This document shows, one piece after another, positions 33,840 through 41,584 of a DNA stretch of 64,000 nucleotides. Position 1 is the stretch's first letter. Every line of letters starts with the position of its first letter. The notes under the pieces are model-generated. The model was not told the origin of the DNA. It saw only the letters and a program-made list of their open reading frames with translations, and searched no databases. The translations under genes and the position numbers were made by a program. The DNA comes from Chryseobacterium sp. JAH (GTDB lineage Bacteria; Bacteroidota; Bacteroidia; Flavobacteriales; Weeksellaceae): NCBI RefSeq assembly GCF_001507335.1, contig NZ_LMAH01000009.1, forward strand, positions 94,013 to 158,012, written 5' to 3'.

Positions 33840-33897
33840 TTTCCCCGACCCTAAAGGGAGAAAAGTTTCGTGAAAATTTCCTTTAGGGATGAGGAAA
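33840..33897. repeat. Deleted copy of the CCCTAAAGG palindromic element
   Basis: TTCCCCGACCCTAAAGG (33841-33857) pairs imperfectly with CCTTTAGGGATGAGGAA (33880-33896). The left arm through GGGAGAAAA and the right flank AAATTAATTTT match the longer element at 48897-49045. Placed between convergent genes. Confidence 0.7.
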
Positions 33898-33938
33898 TTA
33901 ATTTTTGACGAATTCTATTGTAAAAAATAAATAAAAAA

Positions 33939-33963
33939 AATGTCCGATCAAAAATCGGACATT
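33939..33963 (-). terminator. Terminator of the slyD-like gene
   Basis: AATGTCCGAT / ATCGGACATT, 5-base loop, followed by an eight-base T-run on the minus strand. Confidence 0.9.
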
Positions 33964-33985
33964 CATATTTTACCTTAAATATCTC

Positions 33986-34486
33986 TTAGTGAGCCTCGTT
34001 TCCGTCGATACCGTGAGCATGACCGTGAGACAATTCCTCTTCCGTTGCAGGTCGGGTATTTAAAATCTCAACCTGGAAATCTAAAACTTTCCCAGCCATT
34101 GGGTGGTTAAGGTCTGCAATTACAGCTTCAGGAGTTACTTCAACTACAAAAGCCTGGAAATTATTCCCTTCATTATCCGTTAGTGGCAAAATAGCTCCCA
34201 CTGGTGGAAGTCCACCGTCACCGAACATTTCGATTGGCAATTGTGCAATCGCATCTTCTTGTTTTTCACCATAGGCTTCCTCAGGCTGAATCACAAAAGC
34301 AGCGGTATCACCAGCTGTCAATCCGTGGATATTTTGCTCAAATTTAGGAATCATCATTCCTACACCATATAAAAATGTAAGCGGATTTTCTGCTGTCGTT
34401 TCTTCTACAAGGATTTTGCTTCCATCCTCTTCGATAGTGTGAAGAACGTACTTTACAGCTACCACATGATTGTTATCAATTGTCAT
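33986..34486 (-). CDS. SlyD-like FKBP peptidyl-prolyl isomerase
   Basis: About 166 residues from the ATG at 34486 (M-T-I-D-N-N-H-V-V-A-V-K-Y); the longer frame crosses the -7 box at 34526. FKBP/SlyD motifs: L-T-F-L-Y-G-V-G-M-M-I-P-K-F-E, the inserted-flap start P-E-E-A-Y-G-E, and N-H-P-M-A-G-K-V-L-D-F-Q-V-E-I. The end, H-G-H-A-H-G-I-D-G-N-E-A-H, is a short His-rich tail like the metal-binding tail of SlyD. Cytoplasmic folding helper. Confidence 0.9.
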   Translation of the reverse strand: MTIDNNHVVAVKYVLHTIEEDGSKILVEETTAENPLTFLYGVGMMIPKFEQNIHGLTAGDTAAFVIQPEEAYGEKQEDAIAQLPIEMFGDGGLPPVGAILPLTDNEGNNFQAFVVEVTPEAVIADLNHPMAGKVLDFQVEILNTRPATEEELSHGHAHGIDGNEAH

Positions 34487-34525
34487 ATTTCTTTTTTTGC
34501 GTGATTTTTTCACGATTAAACGGCA

Positions 34526-34533
34526 CAAATATA
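34526..34533 (-). promoter_or_regulatory. -7 box TATATTTG of the slyD-like gene
   Basis: 39 bases from the ATG at 34486. The leader contains a CGTGA / TCACG hairpin. Confidence 0.5.
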
Positions 34534-34588
34534 CTGTTTTTGAAAGAATTGATTCAGAAAATACGTTTAAAGAATTATCTAAAGAATA

Positions 34589-34840
34589 TTACTTTTTGTT
34601 TCTTGCATCCTCCTTCTTTTTCTGTCTCAAAACATACAGATAAAGACTTTCCACTTTTGCTCTTGCCCAATCTGTTTTTCTCAAAAATTTCAATGATGAA
34701 TTGATGCTTGGATTATCGGTAAAACATTTGATATTGATTTGTTTTCCCAATTCCTCAAAACCCTGATAATATTCTACCAGTTCCTCGAGAATGGCATCAA
34801 GACGTTTTCCGTGTAAAGGATCTTTTGATTGTTGCTCCAT
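34589..34840 (-). CDS. VF530 family DNA-binding protein
   Basis: 83 residues. [43 protein letters not shown] matches VF530/DUF2132, small helical proteins described as DNA-binding. The tail is Lys-rich. The -7 box ends 7 bases before the ATG, so the transcript is nearly leaderless. Confidence 0.88.
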   Translation of the reverse strand: MEQQSKDPLHGKRLDAILEELVEYYQGFEELGKQINIKCFTDNPSINSSLKFLRKTDWARAKVESLYLYVLRQKKKEDARNKK

Positions 34841-34847
34841 AATTTGA

Positions 34848-34855
34848 CAAAGTTA
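34848..34855 (-). promoter_or_regulatory. -7 box TAACTTTG of the VF530 gene
   Basis: 7 bases from the ATG at 34840. Confidence 0.5.
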
Positions 34856-34869
34856 ATTATTTCATTTCT

Positions 34870-34901
34870 AAACCTCATAGTTTTGAAAACCTATGAGGTT
34901 T
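34870..34901. repeat. AAACCT palindrome, copy 2
   Basis: AAACCTCATAG / CTATGAGGTTT, perfect 11-bp stem, loop TTTTGAAAAC. Same outer arms and loop as 4520-4552 but different middle bases. Confidence 0.75.
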
Positions 34902-34944
34902 CATTCTTTAAACTTATTTACAACAATGAGAGATATGCATTTCT

Positions 34945-34977
34945 AAACCTAACGGGTTTTAGAAACCCTTTAAGTTT
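34945..34977. repeat. AAACCT palindrome, copy 3
   Basis: AAACCTAACGGGTTT / AAACCCTTTAAGTTT, 13 of 15 positions paired, 3-base loop. Preceded, like copy 2, by ATTTCT. Confidence 0.6.
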
Positions 34978-35333
34978 GATATTGCAAATAATATTGTTTT
35001 GAACAATTATTCCGCATTTTATCACAAACAATAGTGAAACAAACAAGTACAAACAACCTTATTTTATTATATGTAAACCTCATTTGTTTACAAACAAGGA
35101 TATTTTATAGAAAAGAGAAATTTTTAATTTTTTAAAACCAACAGATCTGAAAAATACAGATTTTAATTTGAGAAAAACCCTAGATAAAATGATTGTGTTC
35201 AGCGTAAATTAGAATTAAAAATCTAATAAGTTCAAATACAGGAAGGAACATCTTAATTAGTTTCAAATTAATGTTTTCTCTCAAGAATAGATTAATTTAG
35301 CTAAACCGATTTCAAAGTTGAATGAACATACAA
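34978..35333. other. Intergenic region without a recognisable gene
   Basis: AT-rich spacer between the palindromes and the small ORF at 35344. It holds several CAAACAA-type direct repeats (about 35025-35100) and GTAAAC / GTTTAC. No longer reading frame or clear promoter was seen apart from the box at 35334. Confidence 0.5.
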
Positions 35334-35341
35334 TAAATTTG
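35334..35341 (+). promoter_or_regulatory. -7-like box TAAATTTG before the small ORF
   Basis: Only 2 bases before the ATG at 35344, which is too close for a normal transcription start upstream of that ATG; either a chance match or a promoter mainly for sbcD. Confidence 0.3.
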
Positions 35342-35343
35342 AG

Positions 35344-35514
35344 ATGAGTAGAAATACAGACGCCAACAAAAAAACATACAATAAGATAATCGCCAACAAG
35401 AAGCGGAAAATTCAGGAAGCCGAGCTGAAAAGAAAGAACCGTTTGAAGGAAATGCGAGAAAATACGAAAGCTAAATTAGCTGCAGAAAAGGAACAAGAAG
35501 ACGAAATAAAATGA
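35344..35514 (+). CDS. Small highly charged protein coupled to sbcD
   Basis: 56 residues, not a known family to me: M-S-R-N-T-D-A-N-K-K, then a predicted helix rich in Lys, Arg and Glu (K-R-K-I-Q-E-A-E-L-K-R-K-N-R-L-K-E) and an acidic end (E-K-E-Q-E-D-E-I-K). The stop TGA overlaps the sbcD ATG in ATGA, the classic coupling arrangement, which is the main argument that it is real. Composition suggests a coiled or disordered nucleic-acid-associated peptide. The start is uncertain because of the box at 35334. Confidence 0.6.
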   Translation: MSRNTDANKKTYNKIIANKKRKIQEAELKRKNRLKEMRENTKAKLAAEKEQEDEIK

Positions 35515-36710
35515 AAATCCTCCACACCGCCGACTGGCATTTAGGCAAACGTCTTGACCGTTTTTCACGACTTGAAGAACAGGTTTTAGTGATGAATGAA
35601 ATCGTTGAAATTGCAGACCGTGAAAACGTCGATTTGGTTCTGATTGCCGGAGATTTATTTGATAATTTTAATCCAAGTGTTGAGGCGACTGAACTTTTCT
35701 ATAAAACTTTAAAACGTTTATCTCTAAACGGAAAACGTCCTGTGATCGCCATTTCGGGAAATCATGATTCTCCGAGTCTGATCGACGCGCCGGATCCTTT
35801 GGCTAGAGAATGTGGAATTATTTTGATTGGTCATCCGAAAGCTCAGATTACGCCTTTTGAACTTGAACATTTTAAAATTTCTAAAACTGCAGCTGGTTTT
35901 ATCGAACTTAAATTTAAAAATCAAAATTTTCCTGTAAGAATCTTGCACACGCCTTATGCGAATGAAGTCCGTCTGAAAGAATATCTGGGAGAAAATAAGG
36001 ACGAGGAACTCAACCAGGTTTTGAGAGAAAACTGGATGCAAACTGCAGATGAATTCTGTGACGAAAACGGAGTTAATCTTTTGATGGCTCATTTATACAT
36101 GAACAAAAAAGGTGCGCCGATCCTGGAAGAACCTGAAGGTGAAAAACCCATCAAAATCGGAAATGCAGACCTGATCTGGTCGGATATTATTCCGCATCAG
36201 ATTCAATATACGGCATTGGGGCATCTGCATGGTTTTCAAAATATCGGAACTGTTGAAAAACCTGTCGTTTATTCTTCATCGCCTTTGTGCTACAGTTTCA
36301 GCGAGGCCGGACAGACGAAATATGTTTCCGTCATTGAAGCAGAACCAAAGAAATCCATTTCATTTAAAAAAATAGCTTTAGAAAACGGAAAACCTTTGGT
36401 CAGAAAGACCTTTGATTCTGTAGAAAAAACAATTGAATGGCTTCAGGAAAACCCAAACACTTTGCTAGAACTCACATTGGAAAGCAAAACTTTTTTAAAA
36501 GCAGAAGAAAGAAAACTGATTTATCAGTCTCATGGCGGGATTGTTCATCTGATTCCAAAAGTGAAAAATCAGGATTTTAATGATAATAATTTAAGCGAAA
36601 TTAATCTTAATCAGGATATTCAGGCGTTGTTTAAAGATTATTTTAAATCTAAAAACTCAGGTCAAGAGCCGAATGAAGATTTAATGAAAATTTTCACCGA
36701 ATTACTCTAG
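35511..36710 (+). CDS. sbcD: Exonuclease SbcD (Mre11-like subunit)
   Basis: 399 residues. Phosphoesterase motifs: H-T-A-D-W-H-L-G-K (Asp8, His10), A-G-D-L-F-D, I-S-G-N-H-D-S, and A-L-G-H-L-H-G. The C-terminal capping domain with S-S-P-L-C-Y-S-F-S-E-A is typical. With SbcC it forms an ATP-dependent nuclease that trims hairpins and blocked DNA ends. sbcC begins 57 bases downstream. Confidence 0.95.
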   Translation: MKILHTADWHLGKRLDRFSRLEEQVLVMNEIVEIADRENVDLVLIAGDLFDNFNPSVEATELFYKTLKRLSLNGKRPVIAISGNHDSPSLIDAPDPLARECGIILIGHPKAQITPFELEHFKISKTAAGFIELKFKNQNFPVRILHTPYANEVRLKEYLGENKDEELNQVLRENWMQTADEFCDENGVNLLMAHLYMNKKGAPILEEPEGEKPIKIGNADLIWSDIIPHQIQYTALGHLHGFQNIGTVEKPVVYSSSPLCYSFSEAGQTKYVSVIEAEPKKSISFKKIALENGKPLVRKTFDSVEKTIEWLQENPNTLLELTLESKTFLKAEERKLIYQSHGGIVHLIPKVKNQDFNDNNLSEINLNQDIQALFKDYFKSKNSGQEPNEDLMKIFTELL

Positions 36711-36767
36711 GAAAACTTCACTCAATGCTACCAAAAACCATCAAATGTTAACTATCAACCATAAAAA

Positions 36768-39700
36768 ATGATTCCAATTCAACTCACTTTAGAAGGTTTA
36801 TACTCGTACCAAGAGCGTCAGAAGATTGATTTTGAGAGTCTGACGGAAGCAGGTTTGTTCGGTATTTTCGGATCGGTAGGTTCCGGGAAATCTTCTATTT
36901 TGGAAGCGATTTCCTTTGCGTTGTATGGCGAAACGGAACGGTTGAATTCCCGCGATAAGCGTGCTTACAATATGATGAATTTGAAATCAAATAAGTCTCT
37001 GATTGAGTTTGATTTTATTAATTATGAAAACAAAAAATTCCGCGCAAAGAGAGAATTTAAAAGGAATTCAAAGAATTTTGAAGATGTTAAAACACCTGAA
37101 GTCACTTTCTATGAGTGGAAAAATGAAAGCTGGATTCCACTAGAACATTCCAATGCGGAAAAAATTATTGGGTTGAGTTATGCGAATTTTAAACGGACAA
37201 TCATCATTCCGCAAGGTCAGTTTAAAGAGTTTCTGGAACTGGGAGCAACCGAGCGCACGAATATGATGAAGGAGATTTTCAGTCTTCACCGTTTTGATTT
37301 GCAAAATAATGTGTCGGTTTTAAATGCTAAAAACAAATCTGAACTCGATCAGTTGGAAGGTCAGTTAAAAGGTTTTGAGGAGGTGAATGCAGAGCAGATT
37401 TCAGCGCAGAAAGAACATTTGAAACTTGAACAGCAGAAGTTTGAAGAGATTAAAGTTCAGTTTAAAACTATTGAAGAAAAATACCAACAGTTAAAAACTT
37501 TAAAGACCGATTTTGAATCTTTAAAACAGAAAAAATTTGATTTTGAAAAACTCATTTTGCAGAAAACGGAAGTTGACGAATTAGAAATTAAAACAGAACT
37601 TTTCGATAAGGTTTTCAGGATCTTCACCCCAATCATTACGGAGAAAAATAAGCTGGAGAAGGAAATTTCAGAACAACTGAAAAATAAAGAAAGTCAATTT
37701 AAAATTTTAAAGGAAACTGAAGCAAGATTTGAAGATATAAAAACTAAGCTGGCTGCAGTTTTGCCGAAATTTGAAGCGTTAGAGCAATCGAAAACTCAGG
37801 AGAATGATTTGAGTTTGATTCTGAAAATGCTTGAATATTCTGATGATATTAAAACTTTAAAAATCAGAACTGAAAAAGGTTCGCAAAAAGTAAAAGAAGT
37901 TGAAGCGGTACAGAATCTGATTGAGAAAAAAATAACAGACCTTACTGAAATAGCTGAGGCTTTAAAACCTAAAAAAATAGATTCCAATACTTTAATCAAT
38001 GTTGGAAATTGGTTTTTGGAGCAAAAAAATCTAGCTGATTCAGCAAAAGATCAAAATAGAAAAATTGAAGATTTTCACATTAAAATTGAAAAATTAGATA
38101 CTGAACTCATTCCTTTTGCTGTCGATCTTGAAACCTATAAAGAAGATTTTAAACTGAAATCTGATGCATTAGAAACCGAAACAAAAAGGCTTTCAGAACG
38201 AAGAAACCAGCTTGAAGTTCAGCAGAAATTGGCCCATTTCGCGGGAGAATTGCACGACGGAGAATCCTGTCCGCTGTGTGGTGCGCTCGAACATCCGAAT
38301 ATTGTGGAATTTGATGATGTGAATGCTGAATTAATTGAAATTAAAAAACAGATTGAGAAAACCGGAATTCAAAAAGATGTAAACCAAAAACAACTTTCTG
38401 AAATAGAAAAAATTCTTGACCGAAAAAAGATTTTTGAGGATCAACAGAGAACTGAGCAGGAAAATTTAAATCAGATTACAATTAAAACTGAAACTCACAG
38501 AAAAAACTTTGTCTGGGATGATTTTAATGCTGAAAATGAAGCCGCATTTGAGCAAAAACGCCAGCAGTCCCTTGAAATTGAAAAGCAGATTGAAGAACTG
38601 ACACAACAGATTTCCGGGCAGCAAAAAGCTCTGGAAAAAGAGCGTGAACATCTGGAAAAATATAAAAAAGCTTTGGAAGAATTTAAACTTGATGAAGCTA
38701 AAAAAGATGAGCAGATCAAAACGAGTGAAGCCAATTTGAAAATTTTAAAATGGTCAGATTATAAAGAAAAAGAAACTGCTGAGATTGTAGATATTTATAA
38801 AAAACTTTCACAATCCAACCTTGAAACTGAGCAGAATTATCAGCAATTGGTAAAAGATGAGAAGGAAATTTCACCAAAATTAACTGAACAAAAAACTATT
38901 GTAAATCACTTGGAAACCAGAATTTCCGAATTGAAAAAAGACATTTCAGAGAACAAAAATATTTTAACGAAATCATTAATTGAAAATAATCTCATTAATG
39001 TAATTGCTGTTCAAAATATTCTATTGCAGGAAATTAATGTTCAGGAAATGAGAACTACCATTCAACAATTCCGAATTCAATTTGAAACATTAAAAAATGG
39101 AATTGTTGATTTGGAAAACAAGCTCAAAGACTTTTCTTTTGATGAAGAACAGTTTGCTGAAGCGGAAAACAAGTTTACAACTGCTGAAAGTGATTTGAAA
39201 CTCGCCAACGATTCTGTCGTAAAAATAATTTCAGAAATTGAAAGACTGGAAAAAGAATTTAAGAAAAAAGAAAATCTTTTAATCGAATTATCAATCCTTC
39301 AGAAACGCACAGAAAACCTCAAATTAATGACCAATCTCTTTAAAGGAGCCGGTTTTGTGCAATATGTTTCTTCAATTTATCTGCGACAGTTGTGCGATCA
39401 TGCCAACGTCCGTTTCCACCGGATGACGAGAAATCAACTGAGTTTACAGTTGAACGAAAACAATGATTTTGAAATCATCGATTACCTCAACGAAGGCCGC
39501 AGCCGAAGCGTAAAAACCTTATCTGGCGGACAGGCTTTTCAGGTATCTCTAAGTCTCGCATTAGCTTTGGCAGAAAGTGTTCAGACCAATGCTCAATCTG
39601 AGAAGAATTTCTTTTTTATCGATGAAGGTTTCGGAACTCAGGATGTAGAATCAGTAAATATTGTTTTTGAAACACTGATGAATTTACAGAAAGAAAACAG

Positions 39701-39806
39701 GATTGTCGGTATCATTTCCCACGTGGAAGAACTGAAAGAAAAAATTCCGGTTTCGTTGCATATTACGAAGGATGAGGAAAGAGGAAGTTTGATTGAGATT
39801 GTCTGA
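36768..39806 (+). CDS. sbcC: Exonuclease SbcC (Rad50-like SMC ATPase)
   Basis: 1012 residues. Walker A G-S-V-G-S-G-K-S-S near residue 35, two long coiled-coil arms, and the zinc hook C-P-L-C-G at 501-505 in the middle. The C-terminal half has the ABC signature L-S-G-G-Q-A-F-Q-V-S, Walker B F-F-F-I-D-E-G-F-G-T and a D-loop region. Forms the DNA-tethering ATPase of the SbcCD complex with the upstream SbcD. The coiled coil is Lys/Glu/Gln-rich, as expected. Confidence 0.96.
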   Translation: MIPIQLTLEGLYSYQERQKIDFESLTEAGLFGIFGSVGSGKSSILEAISFALYGETERLNSRDKRAYNMMNLKSNKSLIEFDFINYENKKFRAKREFKRNSKNFEDVKTPEVTFYEWKNESWIPLEHSNAEKIIGLSYANFKRTIIIPQGQFKEFLELGATERTNMMKEIFSLHRFDLQNNVSVLNAKNKSELDQLEGQLKGFEEVNAEQISAQKEHLKLEQQKFEEIKVQFKTIEEKYQQLKTLKTDFESLKQKKFDFEKLILQKTEVDELEIKTELFDKVFRIFTPIITEKNKLEKEISEQLKNKESQFKILKETEARFEDIKTKLAAVLPKFEALEQSKTQENDLSLILKMLEYSDDIKTLKIRTEKGSQKVKEVEAVQNLIEKKITDLTEIAEALKPKKIDSNTLINVGNWFLEQKNLADSAKDQNRKIEDFHIKIEKLDTELIPFAVDLETYKEDFKLKSDALETETKRLSERRNQLEVQQKLAHFAGELHDGESCPLCGALEHPNIVEFDDVNAELIEIKKQIEKTGIQKDVNQKQLSEIEKILDRKKIFEDQQRTEQENLNQITIKTETHRKNFVWDDFNAENEAAFEQKRQQSLEIEKQIEELTQQISGQQKALEKEREHLEKYKKALEEFKLDEAKKDEQIKTSEANLKILKWSDYKEKETAEIVDIYKKLSQSNLETEQNYQQLVKDEKEISPKLTEQKTIVNHLETRISELKKDISENKNILTKSLIENNLINVIAVQNILLQEINVQEMRTTIQQFRIQFETLKNGIVDLENKLKDFSFDEEQFAEAENKFTTAESDLKLANDSVVKIISEIERLEKEFKKKENLLIELSILQKRTENLKLMTNLFKGAGFVQYVSSIYLRQLCDHANVRFHRMTRNQLSLQLNENNDFEIIDYLNEGRSRSVKTLSGGQAFQVSLSLALALAESVQTNAQSEKNFFFIDEGFGTQDVESVNIVFETLMNLQKENRIVGIISHVEELKEKIPVSLHITKDEERGSLIEIV

Positions 39807-39846
39807 TAATTTATTTTTTATTTACTTTTGACTAATTAAAATCTTC

Positions 39847-40296
39847 ATGCAGAATCTACCGCTCATCTTAAAACCCAGTAAAGTCAAAAACATCTTCCTG
39901 ATTATCATAAGCCTAGGCTTTGTAATATTGGGTATTTCGCTCCTTGAAAAAAAATTATGGATCGGAGTTTTAAACATTTTCTTCTTTGGAATTTGCCTCA
40001 TTATTTTCCTTACAAACATGATTCCCAATTCTTCTTACCTGAAGATTGATGAAAGCGGCATTGAAATGAAAAATCTTTTCAGAATCACTTTTATCCCCTG
40101 GAAAGCGGTCAGTAGTTTTAAAACTAAATCTATTTTCTTAAAAAAAATAGTGACATTCAATATTGATAAAAATCTTCTTACCGACTCGAACATAAAAGGA
40201 AAGGCAGGTGCATTTCCTGACACGTATGGAATGTCGGCTGAGAATCTTGCAGATTTTCTGAACGAGTATAAACTTAAATTTGATTCAAGAGCTTAA
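39847..40296 (+). CDS. STM3941-like membrane protein with PH-type domain
   Basis: 149 residues. Two adjacent membrane segments (about 15-32 and 36-55), then a small beta-rich domain with Y-L-K-I-D-E-S-G-I-E-M-K-N-L-F-R, I-P-W-K-A-V-S-S-F and a final helix M-S-A-E-N-L-A-D-F-L-N-E-Y. This is the layout of STM3941/bPH-type membrane proteins of unknown role. Alone on its transcript after sbcC, 40 bases apart. Confidence 0.65.
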   Translation: MQNLPLILKPSKVKNIFLIIISLGFVILGISLLEKKLWIGVLNIFFFGICLIIFLTNMIPNSSYLKIDESGIEMKNLFRITFIPWKAVSSFKTKSIFLKKIVTFNIDKNLLTDSNIKGKAGAFPDTYGMSAENLADFLNEYKLKFDSRA

Positions 40297-40308
40297 ATAA
40301 TTTCACAA

Positions 40309-40339
40309 AAAAACTCCGATGATATTTCGCCGGAGTTTC
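40309..40339. terminator. Bidirectional terminator STM3941-like/LLM genes
   Basis: AAACTCCG / CGGAGTTT around a 12-base loop, between convergent genes. Confidence 0.75.
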
Positions 40340-40348
40340 TACTTTCTA

Positions 40349-41368
40349 TTATTTTACTTTTGGAGCAACTTTTTCACCAAACAATTCGATTGACTTCATC
40401 ATGATATCGTGAGCCGGATCTCCTACATCCATGTGACCGATAAATCTAGTTATTCCGAAAATCTCTTTCATATAGTTGATTTTATCAGCGACATGCTCTG
40501 CATTACCAATAAATAAAGCTCCTTCTCTGGCTTTTCCGCCGTCGTACTGCATTTTTGTGTATGGCGCCCAACCTCTTGACTTTCCTATTCTGTCCATCTG
40601 AGATTTATAGGTATTAAAATATCCTTCAATCACATTTTCATCTTCGCTCACAAAAGTATGCGAATGAATGGCAATCTGCATTTCAGATTCATCATGACCT
40701 GCTTTACGGTATTCCTGTTTGTAAAATTCAATTAAATTTTTAAACTGGATCGGCATTCCTCCGATAATTGCTACCACTAAAGGCATTCCTAATTGTGCCG
40801 CACTTAAGACAGATTGAGGAGTTCCTCCAACCGCTCTCCAGATTGGAAGTTTACCATTATTTTTTGCTCTCGGATAAACGGTCTGACTCTGCATTGGAGC
40901 ACGGAGTTTTCCCGACCAGGAAACGTTTTCCTCTGAATTTATTTTTAACAATAATTCTAATTTTTCGTCAAATAATTCTTCGTAATCATTCAGAGAATAT
41001 CCATACAAAGGAAAAGATTCTATGAAACTTCCACGGCCCACATAGATTTCGGCTCTTCCGTCTGAGATTAAATCTAAAGTAGAAAAATCTTCATACACTT
41101 TCACAGGTTCAGACGAACTCAAAACCGTTACACCACTTGCCAATTTTATATTTTTTGTAATGCTTGCTGCCGCAGCTAAAACCATTTCGGGTGAAGAAAC
41201 AGCATAATCTGCTCGGTGATGTTCTCCCATTGCAAAAACATCAATTCCCACCTCATCCATTAATTTTACCTGCTCCAGAATTTCTCTGATTTTGATTCCC
41301 GCATCTCTATATTTTCCGGTGGTTTGGTCAAATGCCAAGTCACCAAACATTCCTATTCCTAATTCCAT
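40349..41368 (-). CDS. LLM-class flavin-dependent oxidoreductase
   Basis: 339 residues, a luciferase-like TIM barrel. E-L-G-I-G-M-F-G-D at the start, G-E-H-H-R-A-D-Y-A-V-S-S-P, L-A-S-G-V-T-V-L-S-S-S-E-P-V-K-V-Y-E and V-G-R-G-S-F are the characteristic pieces. Such FMN/F420-like oxidoreductases act on diverse, mostly unknown substrates. Own promoter; placed downstream of the S9 peptidase with a terminator between. Confidence 0.9.
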   Translation of the reverse strand: MELGIGMFGDLAFDQTTGKYRDAGIKIREILEQVKLMDEVGIDVFAMGEHHRADYAVSSPEMVLAAAASITKNIKLASGVTVLSSSEPVKVYEDFSTLDLISDGRAEIYVGRGSFIESFPLYGYSLNDYEELFDEKLELLLKINSEENVSWSGKLRAPMQSQTVYPRAKNNGKLPIWRAVGGTPQSVLSAAQLGMPLVVAIIGGMPIQFKNLIEFYKQEYRKAGHDESEMQIAIHSHTFVSEDENVIEGYFNTYKSQMDRIGKSRGWAPYTKMQYDGGKAREGALFIGNAEHVADKINYMKEIFGITRFIGHMDVGDPAHDIMMKSIELFGEKVAPKVK

Positions 41369-41387
41369 ATTGTTGATATTTATAAGA

Positions 41388-41395
41388 CAAAATTA
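41388..41395 (-). promoter_or_regulatory. -7 box TAATTTTG of the LLM gene
   Basis: 19 bases from the ATG at 41368. Confidence 0.55.
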
Positions 41396-41507
41396 GGGTA
41401 ATGAATGATTAAAACCGTTGATGTTTGGTAAGAAAGAACTCAACACAAATAGCTCGAATATTTCTCAAATGGTACAATTAATTTTTGTGGCATCTGTGTT
41501 AAAAAAG

Positions 41508-41536
41508 AAAATCCAGCCTTGCTTAGACTGGATTTG
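41508..41536 (-). terminator. Terminator of the S9 peptidase gene
   Basis: AAATCCAG / CTGGATTT, 11-base loop, T-rich on the minus strand, 49 bases after the stop. Confidence 0.75.
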
Positions 41537-41584
41537 ATATAATTAAATAAATTTTAAAGCTAAAGGCCAAAAACGATCTGCCTG

